From: Acorus gramineus
Lineage: Eukaryota; Streptophyta; Magnoliopsida; Acorales; Acoraceae
NCBI GenBank assembly: GCA_030737835.1
Contig: CM060849.1
Location: forward strand, 14,861,216-14,925,215
Direction of reading: 5' to 3'
DNA length: 64,000 bases
In this document: piece after piece, positions 45,641 to 64,000 of the stretch
Numbering within the stretch: position 1 is the first letter of the stretch
Layout of the letters: each line of letters begins with the position of its first letter
The notes under the pieces: generated by a model
Told to the model about the DNA's origin: nothing
Databases searched by the model: none
The model's input: the letters and a program-made list of their open reading frames with translations, nothing else
Made by a program: the position numbers and the translations under genes

Positions 45641-48600
45641 ATGGCTTCTCTCCGATCAAAGCTTCCTTTTCTCTCCTTCTTCTTCTTCTGTTTCTACGTT
45701 TCCCCTTCCATCTCCACCAACTCCGAAGGTCTCCCTCCCCCCCTCTCTCTTTCTCTCTAAAAATTCAATAAAGATCTCGCTTTCTCTCTCTCTTTTACGA
45801 GCTCTTCATCTCTGTTTCGCAGGGAACGCACTTCACGCGCTTCGGAGCAGGTTATCGGACCCGACGAACGTGCTTCAGAGCTGGGACCCGACCCTCGTTA
45901 ACCCCTGCACCTGGTTCCACGTCACCTGCGACGATCACAACCGCGTCATCCGTCTGTGCGTCTCTCTCTCTCTCTCTCTCTCTCTCTGATCAAATCCTAC
46001 GTTTCTGGACTGTCCGATTGATGGGTCCTCTATTTCTCTCTTTGCAGGGATCTCGGCAACTCCAACATCACCGGCAGATTGGGTCCCGAGCTCGGCCAAC
46101 TCCAACACCTCCAATACTTGTAAGTTTTTTTATTGCTTGAATTCTTGATTTGGGTGGGTTGGATTGGGGGGGTTTGATTGGTTTTGATCGCGTTTTGGGT
46201 GAAAAAACAGGGAGCTTTACAGGAACAACTTCGAAGGGGAGATCCCCGAAGAGTTGGGGAACCTGAAGAACCTGGTCAGCTTGGATTTGTACGAGAACCA
46301 ACTCCATGGGGAGATTCCCAAATCTTTGGCCAAATTGAAGTCTCTTAGATTCTTGTAAGTATTACCCACTTAAAAAGATCTTGTCTTTTTATTTGGGGAA
46401 GTTTGGATTTTTCTTGAAATGAAAGATTGGTTTTTTTTTTTGGGGGGTGATTGTGCAGGAGACTCAATAATAATAGGCTAAGTGGATCCATCCCTAGAGA
46501 GCTTGCCTCATTATCTAACCTCAAAGTCTTGTAAGGGCAATATGAATGCTTTTTTGTATAATGTTTTTTTTGTTTATTTTTGCATTCTTTTATTGATGGG
46601 TTGTTTGAATGAATGTTGGCAGTGATGTTTCCAACAATGATATATGTGGAACCATTCCGATCGAAGGGCCATTTGGGAGTTTTCCGATGGAGAGGTAGTG
46701 ATTCATTCTTAATTGGTTTAGTTTTTTTACATGATTGATCTTTATTGTTTGTTGGGGTATGATAGTAGCTATTCCAAAAGAGGGGTAATGACAGAAGTGG
46801 AGTGAGTCATTTGATATTATTGGAAGGTATTCAGGAAAGGATTAGAACATAAAATTAAACTTAAAAATAGTCATTTATGTATAATCTTTGGGATTGAACT
46901 GCAAACACCTCTTGGTTTCTGGAGCAGTTCATGACTTGAATAGATCATCAGTTTAATTTGCTCTTTCAAGTAGTGCTAATGGTAACCATAGTTACATAGA
47001 ACTTGCTCTTCTGTATTTAGTAGTACATCCGTAGTACATTACACTATTGAAGGTTACTAGTTTGTGTGATTAGTTGATTAGATATTTAAAATATTTCTTA
47101 AGTGGAAGGTCTTCTTTATTCTTGAACAGGTCTTAAATTTTCTATTTGCCGTACATTCCTCTGTTTGGGATAAGTGTTGGTGATTGTTGTTTTAGATAAT
47201 CTGTATGTGTATGGTGAATAAAGCAACATCCTTTAGTTCTCTGGAGATTAATGTAGCAGCAACAGCAGCATTTGGATTGCAGACATGAAATAACAAAAGG
47301 GTTCAAGAGCTAGGCAGGTAACTCATCATGAAATTGATCAACCCAAATGGATTTACAAATTAGCTCTTTCAATGGAGGAACCCAAGTTGAATATGACCTA
47401 GAAGCTTATATATGGGAGAATGGATTCATGATGGTGATTAGAAGTTGCATGGAAATTTTTTTTGGTGATATTTTATTAATCTTATGTATGGTAAGGTTTA
47501 CCTCGAAGTGGGTGGACGATGTTCAAGTGTTGAAGCAATCATTACAAACACTGGACCTGGCCAACTACACAATTATGATCCCTTTAAATATTTGTCAGTT
47601 TTTGAAAGAAATAATGTTTTTTTTTTTTTTTTGAAGAAAGGTAGATGTTTGCTACCCGATTTCATAGCTGAATTCGAATTACAAAATCTGAACTGGGGGA
47701 GAATAGAGAACAAACAAGGCACAACAGAAAAGTAAAACCATGGACATAAAGGAAAACTCTAGGCCTCGGGTTAGAAGTGGGATCTAACCGGCCGTGAGCT
47801 CCCCTCCCGCTCCCTCATCCTGTGAGGCTCATGTATCCATCTCGGAATTGGACTTCCCTCACCCTCGCTATATGGCAACCCCAATCTATGATGAGCTCTC
47901 GGAACATGTCCCACATGTTCTTCTGATGATATACTCTGGACTCGTTGAAGATAACATCGTTTTGCGTCTTCCAAATCGTCCATGCCCCCGCCGGAACAAT
48001 GAGTTGTGAAACCACTGTCTCCCTACTTTGATCGCCGGATCTCTTCATCGCTTTCCCCGCTGCCCACAACTCCTCCACCGTTTGAAAAGGTGTCTGCAAA
48101 CCTGTGTATCTCCCCACCATTGCCCAGAAATCCCTCGCCACTTTGCACATGCAGAATAGGTGTTCGATCGTCTCCGTGTCCCTCACGCATAGGGCGCAGT
48201 CGGTAGAGTCTTCGTGCGCCCATCTAGATCGATACACCTTCGTCGGAAGACGTTCTAAGAAGAGGAACCACATAAACACTTTAATCTTTAACGAGGTCTT
48301 TGGATTCCACGTTTGTGCGTACTTCGCATACGTCCTTGAATTCCACCTGTTATATGCGCTTCTGACGGAGTGCTTCCCTGAAGTCGCGAGCCTCCATCGA
48401 CAGAGATCCTCGACGTCCCCTTGTGGCCTAATCTGCCCGAGCCTCCCCAGCAGCTCCGTGAACTGGCGCGTCTCGTCCGCATTGAGCCTCCCCTGCAACA
48501 GCTCTAACGCCCAGGAACCGTCTGCCGGTTGATAAAACTCCTCCACTGTCCCGTTCTTCCTAACTGCCAGCTGGAATATGTCGGGTGCCAGCTCGTGGAG

Positions 48601-50821
48601 GTTGTCGTCCCCGCTCCAACGATCCTGTCAAAAATCGACCGAGGCACCGTTGCCTATATTCCACACTATTGCGTGTCCCATGTCATCGCGGTCTGCAAAC
48701 AAACCCTTGCAGATCTGTGACGTGCGCACGTTCATCATGGGCCACCGTCCCACACCGACGCCTCCTCCCCCGTATCGCTCCCTTAAGATCGCACTCCAAA
48801 GTGAGTTGCATCCGTTGAACCAACGCCACATCCACTTAGAGAGGAGTGCCCGATTCATCCCCCAGAGCTCAAGAACCCCCAATCCGCCCTCCTTTTTCGG
48901 TCTACACACCGTCCCTCAGTCCACCGTGTGCGGGGCACGTCGCATGTCATCTCCTCCCCGCCACCAGAAGCGCCTCCTTATACGTTCCACTCGGTCAAGC
49001 ACCCCCACGGGTATTCTGAATATGGAGAGGTAGTATATCGGAAGGTTCGATAACACTGCTTGCAATAATATCAACCTCCCTCCCCAACTCAGAAGCTTCC
49101 CACGCCAACCCGACAGTCTTGATGTTAAATATAGATTGTGATGAATTAGGCATTGTCTTGATGGATGGATGAGATGAGATGAGATCTTGTTAAGAATGAA
49201 GGAGAGGATTCAAAAGAAAACGAGGGAATGGTGAAGAAGGCTTCTCCCATAATTTCAGTAATCTGAGTATACAGTTTTAAAGTGAAGGATTTTGATCACA
49301 TGTAGGGGCATAATTGCATAATTTAAATTTTTTTTTTAGGAGTATTTCTGCAAAATCCATTTTAGAGGGTGTTTTGACAATAATGAAATTTTCAAGGGTA
49401 TTAATATGAATGTCTTAGGGTGTATTTATAGTTTTGCATAACCATAACCAATGTTAATGGAATACACATTAAGTATTCTAACTGCAGCTAACAGACACTA
49501 ACCATAGGGGGTACCTGCATGACTAAAACATCTGTAAGGGATATGCTTAAATGTTCTATGCTAATAAGGACATTTCAGCACTTTAAGGAATTCTATAAGG
49601 GTATAAATGCACGTACCCGTTTTAGAAACACAGCACATCCATCTAGCGGGTGTTATATTTCTGGCCTTTGGCTGATATTCAGATACCATATTTAGAATTT
49701 GTTGTCTAACAAGGATATTGTCGATATTTTGTTTAAATATCCCTTTAGAGTTCAACTGCCTATTTAATCTTAACTGATAATTAGTGATGTAGAGCGCTGA
49801 AACTAAGTTTTCCTGGGCAAGGCAATTTTTTTTTTTTCTGAAATCATCTGACCATCTCAATAAAGTTTCCAGGAGTTTTGAGTTGTATTCTGAATTGGAC
49901 CAGGTGGTAATAATTTAGTGGTGTTGTAATGGGTAGTCCTTTCCCTAAGCACCTCTTCTCTTTTCTCTTTCTTTAATTGCTTTGCCTTTTTGGCATTATT
50001 TTAACTCAGTGATCCCTTGTCTCCTTTGTTAGAGGGGCTTTATGATAATATAGCTCCCATCTTTCTTCAAAAAAAAGTGATAATATGACATCAGGCTAGA
50101 TGATGATAAATTTTCATCAATTATGTAAATAAGAGGCGTGGATTTCTTGTTAGATTAGAAAGCAACTAGTATCGTTACCTCTGTATGGACAATTATGGCT
50201 GGAAGGGTCTTGATTGTGAGTTCACCATTCTCAAAACATTTATTAGACCATGTTTCATCAAGATTTTTCTTTTTCCTATTAAGGTTTAATAAAATTCTCC
50301 TTCATGCAAACATGGTCCAGTAACTAACTACCCAAGTTAGTAAATGGTTACACCATAAAATTGATAAAATGGTGGAAAATTCATGGAGCAAATAGTACTG
50401 GTTATTTTGCTCCAAAATAGTCAAGAGTCTGAATCATGTGCAAGAATAACTCTAGATGGATTCAACATACATGTTTTATGCGATATAATTCGTTTGGACT
50501 AGATGAATGATAAAGAAAGGATATTGAATGAATTAAAGCTTAATAATGCTTGTGACCTTTTGCCTGAAATTCTGTAGAATGCATAGTCCTTATCTTTATT
50601 CACTTGGAAAGATTTTGCTTGGAAAAAGAATCGTCTTTAATTAGATGCTTTTGAGAGTACATATATGGTTGAATGTATTATTTTTCTTGATTGAACAATC
50701 TTCCACATGATTATCCAAAGCAAAATCAAACTGTATGCTCTCATTATGCAGCTTCGACAACAATAGCCGACTCAACGGTCCGGAGTTGCAAGGATTGGTG
50801 CCATATGATTTTGGATGTTGA
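45641..50821 (+). CDS. Small secreted leucine-rich-repeat protein (SERK-ectodomain-like, no kinase)
   Basis: Seven exons: 45641-45728, 45823-45955, 46048-46119, 46211-46354, 46459-46530, 46623-46694 and 50752-50821. They sum to 651 nt and 216 aa. A signal peptide (about 1-26, Phe-rich core) precedes the LRRNT cap with the [17 protein letters not shown] motif. About five plant-type LRRs follow, each encoded by 72-nt units (exon 4 is a double unit of 144), with GEIP/GSIP signatures. The protein ends shortly after ([11 protein letters not shown]), with no transmembrane or kinase part. This matches the short plant LRR protein family related to the SERK ectodomain, secreted or apoplastic and linked in the literature to defence and growth signalling. 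The terminal exon is separated by a 4.06-kb intron because a LINE (47618-49125) sits inside. Correct splicing across it is needed for the C-terminus; read-through would add one residue and stop at once (GAG AGG TAG). Confidence 0.93.
47618..49125 (-). mobile_element. 5'-truncated LINE (L1-type) inside the LRR gene intron
   Basis: The element is antisense to the host gene. Its poly-A tail appears as a T15 run at about 47618-47632. The minus-strand frame (49125 down to 47815) encodes the end of reverse transcriptase ([31 protein letters not shown]) and the zf-RVT zinc-binding region with [18 protein letters not shown]. The frame is continuous apart from two nonsense codons, one before [11 protein letters not shown] and one after NGASVDF. 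At both places relatives have Trp, so both are TGG to TGA. Endonuclease and most of the RT are missing. No clear target duplication was found. Confidence 0.85.
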
Positions 50822-52088
50822 ATTGACAAAAACTACAACAGCTGCAAGGATTGCCCCATCAGCGATCTTAAATTAACATGGTTTGTATACTGTCATACAA
50901 AGGTTGTGTAATAGTGTGTCATAGGCTTAACATTGCTCCTCATGTTAAAAGAACCACAAACTTATGCTTGTTAATGGCATGGAATTTATGCAAATGATAT
51001 TATAGTTTTTATATATTTTTCATCAGCTTACTGCATTTTTTTTACTCTTGAAATTATTTGAATACTCCAGTTGTGGTAGTAGATGTGTCCATGATTGTTT
51101 TTCTCAACAGCGAGTGTGATAGCATGGGACTTCTAAAGCATCTTTTCATTCATGTCAGGAGATGCTAATTTTTCAATTCAATATGGATGTGCTGATTACT
51201 CCCATGTTGGGGTGGAATCAGTTAGAACAGGAATTAGAGTTCAATTTCCATGAAAATTTGCTGAACCAAGCAAAATCTGTTAATGTTGATGATGATTGAT
51301 GAAGTAAGCCAAATTAAATTGAACTAAATTGGTGTTTATTTTGGAAAAAATAATGAACTTCATTCCTGCACATCTTCGATTGGCCAACCTATTGTTAAGA
51401 AACCTGAATCACGAACTGTGTGACACTAATCCAAACCTCAACTAAACTTTAATTGCAGACCAGAATTTTACCATGAATTGACCTGAATTGTTTGCTTGAA
51501 AATCGGGAACCCTACTTACCTGATACCACCAAAAAAATAACTTTCATTACATGATTTTTTTTATTTTTTTTTTGGTGAAAACCTTTATTCACATTCGTTC
51601 ACTCATACGCATTATAAAAAAAAATTAAATCATGTTTGTAATCCTCCTTATTCCTGAACATTTCAAACAAAATTTCTCAACTAAATTTCCTTTTGGATAA
51701 TCAAAATATGAAATTAACCAATAAAAAAACAAACATGAAATTAACATACAGCCAACAGCATTGTACAGAAACCAAAAATTAATAACGATGAAATGCACAA
51801 GTTCTATTCATATTATACATGCGCTGTTTTTTAAAATTTTAATCTGATGATAACAAACAAATTCACACAATGATTTAGAACCCCCTCAAAAAAGAAAATT
51901 CAAGCTTTATCTGTTCCATAAATGGTCATACAACCCACCTCCATAACTTATCAACAAAAAAAAGGGGAAAAAAAGCACCACCTCCAATTTCACTAGGTAT
52001 GGAAAACATGAAAAGCCCCCATATTACATAACACAATCCATAATATATCGTTTGAAATATTAATATCCCAGACCAAACGCTGCTTCCA
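50822..52088. other. Spacer between convergent LRR and CK2 alpha genes
   Basis: The two genes end facing each other about 1.27 kb apart; both 3' UTRs lie here. It is AT-rich with no other element recognised. Confidence 0.5.
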
Positions 52089-58669
<6,581 letters not shown>

Positions 58670-59158
58670 TCATTCAGCCATTCTTTTTGTTTAGGTTTAA
58701 TGTTTAATGGGTTTCTTTTATTTGTTAGGGGTGTTTTAAAAAAGAAAAAAACAATACGAAAGAGAACGGCGGATCCAATATATACATTGGATTTATTTGT
58801 TTATATTTTTTAAGTTAAATTTCATGCAATAAAACATTAATCTATTATTAATTATTTTTCGGTTTCATTTTTATTTTTAGCTTATGATAAATTTAACAAT
58901 TACTTATATTTTATATATTTATTTAAAAATTAAGATTTTAAATCAGATTTAGATAAATAATAAACATATTTAATTTTTTTAATGCATTTTAAATCATAAA
59001 TATATTTAATGATTTTGAATTAAATTGTATCAATACATTTACATTTTAATAATTTAAAACTAAAGAAATTAATTAATTAAATCTATTAGAATTCAATTTC
59101 ATAAAGATTTGTTATGTTTTTTTAATTATAATATTAAAAAATATATGACAATGTATAC
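58670..59158. promoter_or_regulatory. CK2 alpha upstream region
   Basis: The minus-strand promoter should lie here. Sequence above 58790 is very AT-rich and low in complexity. I see no unambiguous TATA box at a fixed distance. Confidence 0.35.
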
Positions 59159-59167
59159 AAATTTATT

Positions 59168-59472
59168 TAGGGACTTAAAACTAAAAATCCTCAATTTGGA
59201 ATTTTTAGTTTTAAGTCCCCACAAACCATCATATTTAATGATCAATCCCTCCCTTCTTCGTATTTAGGTTTTAGTCCTCCAATTTAAAGGATAATTCATG
59301 GATAGGTTCCTCATAGGGACTAAAAAGTAAATTAAATAATTTATGGATAAGTCTCTATCAGAGACTAAAAAGGAACTATCATTTAAATCTGGGGACTAAA
59401 ACCTAAATACGAAGAAGGGAGGGATCGATCACTAAATATGATGGTTTGTGGGGACTTAAAACTAAAAATCCC
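59168..59472. mobile_element. MITE of the AAGTCC foldback family, complete copy 3 with altered left tip
   Basis: The body GGAATTTTTAGTTTTAAGTC to GACTTAAAACTAAAAATCCC matches copy 2. To its left lies an extra piece, GGGACTTAAAACTAAAAATC, which is a copy of the right tip. AAATTTATT occurs at 59159-59167 and 59473-59481, outside both pieces. The 9-bp duplication therefore brackets the whole structure, which suggests the left tip was rearranged before or during insertion. Confidence 0.75.
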
Positions 59473-59481
59473 AAATTTATT

Positions 59482-60190
59482 TTATCTTATATGTTAAATG
59501 AAATGAGTTTTCGGATGATTCAATATTTATAAATATTTCGTCAATGTTATGTTATTTATATTAATATTATAGTTACGTTTTTACATTTAGATCAACTTAC
59601 ATTTTATATATATGTGTTTTAAAACTTTTGTATATTCATGCAATAAAAAATATATTTTTATAAAATAATAAAATATAATATTTTAATAAATTGTATGAAT
59701 TTATACTAAGCCCATATTTGAATTGTAAATAGAAAACAAAATAAATGGGTATAATATGGAATAAGGGGTTTAAGGTTGTTTTGATAACAAGAATAAATGA
59801 GAATTTATATGTTATAATAAATAAATTGATATAAAATCGAACATGTAATTCAGGCAACCATCAGAAACAGAACACCTATTTTTTTCATAGTCCTGTTACA
59901 TGGACCCTAAAATTTAAAAAGATAAAAACTGCAAAGATAATACTACCTTTTCTTTATATTTGAATTTTTTATTTCTAAAAAAGCATTGCCTCATTAATCA
60001 CCTTTTAAAAAAATTCCTTTTTTACCCTTCTATGTCATCCGTCACTTCAAAAATCCATTCCGACTAGCTTCCTCATCTCCGGCGACCGATGTCACCACCT
60101 TTGGATTCCTCTCGTCGCCCTCTATCATATGAGAGGTGGATCGACTACCTTTCGAGCTCTCTTTCAGTCTCCACCTCCTCTGACCTCTAC
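59482..60190. other. AT-rich spacer
   Basis: About 60050-60190 is a short, GC-richer stretch with TCTCCGGCGACC and CCTCC words resembling decayed coding DNA; I cannot assign it. Confidence 0.35.
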
Positions 60191-61050
60191 CTCCACTTCT
60201 TTTCAGATACATAATATATTAGAATTTCAGATAGTTCATTTTTGTATATGAGAAAAATGATTTACAAACATGTATATGAATCTGAATAATGTGATTAATT
60301 TATTAGATAATGATTTTCACAAATGTATGTCAAAATCGTTTATAATGATCCATCTTCGTTTATATGTTGTATCTGAAAAACATGTTTTACGTATGTATTT
60401 GAATCTAATTGAAAAATGTCGAAATGGAACATTAAATTTTATATACTATACCACCAACTAACAATGTTCAATAACAGTTGATTACAGCCAATAATTTTTT
60501 TAAATTCCACAGGAGGTATTATTATCTTTCATTTTATAATCTAGCATATATTGGATTATAACAAATATCTATATGTATCTGAAATTAGTGTAGTGTATCT
60601 GAAAATTATCCGTTGTATCTGAAAACTTGTTTAACACATGTATCTGAATCCGATTGAATAATGTCAAAATTCAAATGAAATAATTTTGATTTATATGCTG
60701 ATAAGCCATTGCTTTGATGATTAATAAATATCATTAAATATACATGACAAAAACAAATTAAAATTTCATCGATTTACATTAATCAAATCATAAAAAAAAC
60801 AAAATATACAAAATACAATATGCATATATTATTTAAATACAACTACATGTATCTGGAATCATAATAAAAACTTTACATTAATCAAATGCATATGAGTTGA
60901 GTAATGATTGTGAAAGATTAAACATACTCGAAGATTCAATATCCATAATTCTACACATATACAACATAACAAATGATTATACATATCGTAAACAAACACA
61001 ATGTGCTTGTATTATTCAGATACACTTAACATGTATCTAATGTCAAAAAT
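60191..61050. repeat. Region with dispersed TGTATCTGAA motifs
   Basis: TGTATCTGAA or its complement TTCAGATACA occurs at about 60201, 60367, 60577, 60597, 60615, 60640, 60850 (one mismatch) and 61015. Three hits are spaced roughly 18-20 bp. Some hits extend to ATGTATCTGAATC. It is not an open frame. It could be the subterminal repeats of a transposon or a relic of a repetitive coding sequence. Confidence 0.5.
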
Positions 61051-62744
61051 AAAAACTCAATTCGTAGGAATGTAAATGAAACTTAAACATTATTAAAAAA
61101 TAAAAAAGATTAAGCACTCTCAACTCAGATCAAAATGTATTATTTAGATCGAATTGGCCTAACCTGAAACGATCGCCATTGATTGCACCACATACAGTTC
61201 GCTCGATAAAAATAAATGAAATTTCTCACAAAAAATGCATGGATACAAAACATGGCTCAACTTTAATAAATCAAAAATTCTTTGAATAAGAAAAAATAAT
61301 AATCAAAGTTCACGTCGAAGCGATATGATGCATGAGGGCCATTTAATCAAATGAACCCTTCAAAAATTTCGTGAACTTACAACCCAAAATGACAAAAAAT
61401 AATATTTTCATGAACTTACCTAATCTCTATTTACGTGATAGACAGGCAACCTAAGTTTTTAAAACATATTTATCAAATTAATTATGATTTTAAAATACAC
61501 AAAAAAAAAAATTGGGAATTAAAACTAACATTAGATGTGAAAATCTTAACCGTTTCTTTAATTATGGGGATCAGTTATTGAAAAAGACAGAAAGGGTATA
61601 ATAGGCAGTGTTTGCATATGCGATTTGCGTGTAGCTGAGATACCGCACAGAGTATATGCGCTATACGAGAGTATATGCGGTTCTATAATTTTTTATTAAT
61701 AAAAAATAAATATATGATAATAATTTCTAAAGAAGAGATAGTATGGTAAATTTCGAAGATATCACAAATTAGATATAATTTTTATCACATTTTTAATCAT
61801 ACATTATAACATTAATATTATGAACAACAATTAAAAATATGTTCAAAAACAAATAAATTTTTTAAAATGACAGAGAATGATATTTTTATTCATTGGTATA
61901 GATAAGCCTTGATAAGTAATTCCATAATTTCCTTAGAATAGTTATCAGGCCTTATCCTAGCTTATCCAGACATAACTATTGAAGTTTATTTTATCAAAAC
62001 AAATAACTTTTTTTAGCTATTCTCATCTATTCTTCATTATTCTTGCCTTATATTCCACGCCATACAGGGGTCAAACTTTTTAGGCTTGTTCACTCCTATT
62101 TTCCGCTTCTACTACCAAACAGGAGCTAAGAGTCCAATTTTCTTAACCATACCTATGGACATAGCTCTTTCCATTATTCAAGTACATATTTCAATTTTTA
62201 TGAAACTAAATATATGACTGTTCCTTAACATTTTACAGCCCGTTTTACAACCCCATACGTTATGATAACATAATATATACTACACTATCATAGTATATGA
62301 CCCGATTTTTTTTTTTCATTTTTTTATAATGAAAAAAAATACACTAATGTATCTTAATATATACTTCATTTCATATAACAGCATGCACTTCGCACTTCAA
62401 AAAGGTGAGTGTATGATTTAAAAAAAAAAAAAAGGATGGACTGCAATTGGGATTGCAATGGAGGCTCCGTCTATCTTTTTCCTTCTGAATAAATAAAAAA
62501 GAACAGTGCTAGGCAGATCCTTGCATGCATATTTTGGTGAAAATTGTGTACTTCATTTAAATAAACATATATGCATGAAGTACATAAACTCCACTGAACA
62601 GTATATATTCTCTCTGAGATTGTGGGAGTTGAAGTTTAAGATTATGAAGCCGGAAAATATTATTAATTTAGTCATAATGTACAGAAAAAAATATACATAA
62701 AAATAAATAAATTACCAGGTCAAGAGCTTCAAGGACAAGCTCCC
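61051..62744. other. AT-rich spacer and 3' flank of TAF4
   Basis: No gene is supported. About 61610-61690 has a short clustered repeat (TATGCG words: GCATATGCG, GAGTATATGCG). The last few hundred bases should contain the TAF4 3' UTR and polyadenylation site. Confidence 0.4.
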
Positions 62745-63393
62745 TTACTCCGATGGAGAAGTGGTGCTCTGTCTCTCATACAGTCGATACAACAGAGGCG
62801 ACTTTGCCATTTGAGGCTCCCTTTCAAGTACAGCAATAACATCTTTAATGGAGATGGTGCGAGTAACTTTCGAAAGAGGCATCGGAGAAAGATTCCTTCC
62901 CAGTCTCCTTCCAGCCCCTACTCATGTCATTCACTATATCAAAAACATCACCCGAAATACATAATCACATAAAAAAGAGTTAAAACTATGGTTACCGGAA
63001 GTAGAAGTGTTGAGGCCTCTCTTTTCTGTTTGGTTATCGCGCATGGCTTTCATGGAGGACATAGACCTTCGGGTCACATCCTTGCTGGGCTGTGAAGCAG
63101 ATGGTCCGGCCACGCCTCCTTCACGCTTCTGACGCGCTTGTTCGGCCATCAGTTGCCACTTTGATAGCATATCGTCTCCTCCAACGGCAACTCGAGCCGC
63201 TACATTTGCAGCTGTTGTCCTCATTTTATCGTCTTCTTCTTTATTTACCTTATCATGGGTTGGAAAGAATTAAAGGCTGGGGAAAATGGCCCCCACATAA
63301 ACAAAGCTTTATTTTGATCACACGTACCTTGAGCGCCTTTACACGGGTTTCATCCTTCTCTTTCTCGGCATCCACTCCTGCGCTCCCATCAGT
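62745..63393 (-). CDS. TAF4: TAF4 (TFIID subunit), C-terminal exons, partial
   Basis: Three joined minus-strand exons, 63328-63393, 62996-63248 and 62745-62917, are in frame, with TAA at 62745-62747. They encode [12 protein letters not shown], then [19 protein letters not shown] and [20 protein letters not shown], and the end [20 protein letters not shown] followed by LLYRLYERQ. This is the conserved C-terminal domain of plant TAF4, which pairs with TAF12 through a histone-fold-type contact in TFIID (and SAGA-type assemblies in other eukaryotes). Upstream exons, including the RST domain, must lie above 63393, probably beyond the window edge; I could not place one with confidence in 63394-64000. 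Confidence 0.9.
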
Positions 63394-64000
63394 CTGCATT
63401 CACCAAATTACAATTAGTTCTCTTTAACAAGGTTAATGCAGTTAGTTCTAAAACCCACAGATAATATTAGAGGTCAATCTCAAAAGGCGTATGGATAAAT
63501 AAATTGGAACTGGAATTTTGATAGAACACAACAGTAAAGCATAAGGGGTACATTGGTCCGGATGCATTCCCCGCTTTGTGAAATCCAACCTCGGAAATAC
63601 AATGATGACTTTCAAACTGGCTCCCAGCTATGATGTTCCTTATGTTTAAAATGAATTATGCATTCACCACTTCAACAGTGTTACACACATATAGTGGAAA
63701 CAGAGTCTGCTGTAGATAGATAACCTGTGAGCAATGAAAACTTCCTCGTGAAACCAATAATGTCTCACATTCCCACTTTATATCCAGTACTCTGCTCCAT
63801 CCCATTTATATGTCAAGCAGATTCTATATTTTGTCGGGGGTGGGTCACCCTAATTATTTCTCCACTAGTGAGTCCAGAGGGATATATCACAGATGCCTCG
63901 AGGACGTAAAAGGATATCACCCTCAGTGATCCTGCAACAATGTGCTGGTTTGCAGAGCACCTTACCATTGCTCCAAGCAATGGCCCATAGATTTCTTTAT
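63394..64000. other. TAF4 intron and unresolved upstream sequence
   Basis: Read on the minus strand this continues upstream of the TAF4 exon starting at 63393. A donor-like ATGGTAAGG lies near 63963-63970 with open frame above it up to the window end, but it is too short to assign. Confidence 0.4.

Noticed and set aside
47794-49033. Several plus-strand ORFs across the LINE
   Set aside because: Antisense shadows of the minus-strand zf-RVT and reverse transcriptase frame.

Overview
This is nuclear DNA of a flowering plant. The genes are split by canonical GT-AG introns, and their products are plant-type: an ER/Golgi prolyl 4-hydroxylase, a plant CK2 alpha with an N-terminal extension, a small secreted LRR protein and TAF4. 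The AT-rich intergenic DNA is full of small transposons and retroposons. Two genes (the LRR protein and CK2 alpha) have GC-rich 5' exons while the surroundings are AT-rich. This weakly suggests a non-grass monocot, but I would not name a species.

Layout. 1-3240: three tRNA-Gly(GCC) genes on the minus strand, carried on tandem and segmental duplications that also carry a 75-nt exon-like block on the plus strand. 3.2-7.8 kb: AT-rich DNA with a PIF/Harbinger Myb-like fragment, a SINE and a truncated MITE. 7854-13330: DnaJ-domain protein (+, 5 exons). 13.4-19.7 kb: transposon-rich spacer with a GAGCCGAGC-type terminal-inverted-repeat element, a long foldback element and a LINE 3' fragment. 19840-26914: prolyl 4-hydroxylase (+, 8 exons). 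27695-28510: non-autonomous DNA transposon. 28954-32686: plant coiled-coil repeat protein (+, 6 exons). 33-37 kb: duplicated spacer, SINEs and MITEs. 37096-41559: small SERF/zinc-finger protein (+, 3 exons, 4.1-kb intron). 42-45.1 kb: DNA transposons and two complete MITEs. 45641-50821: short LRR protein (+, 7 exons) whose last intron holds an antisense LINE. 52089-58669: casein kinase II alpha (-, 10 exons). 59-62.7 kb: AT-rich, with a MITE and a motif-rich region. 62745-63393 and beyond: the 3' end of a TAF4 gene (-).

The genes do not form a pathway; this is an ordinary gene neighbourhood. For every protein gene I joined exons by eye using splice sites, reading phase and family knowledge. 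All joins are in frame, and for complete genes exon sums are exact multiples of three. No transcript evidence is available. The most interesting structures are the tRNA-Gly/exon duplication cluster, a recent exon-plus-intron duplication in the coiled-coil gene, a perfect 150-bp tandem duplication in a hydroxylase intron, and several non-autonomous transposon families with visible target-site duplications.
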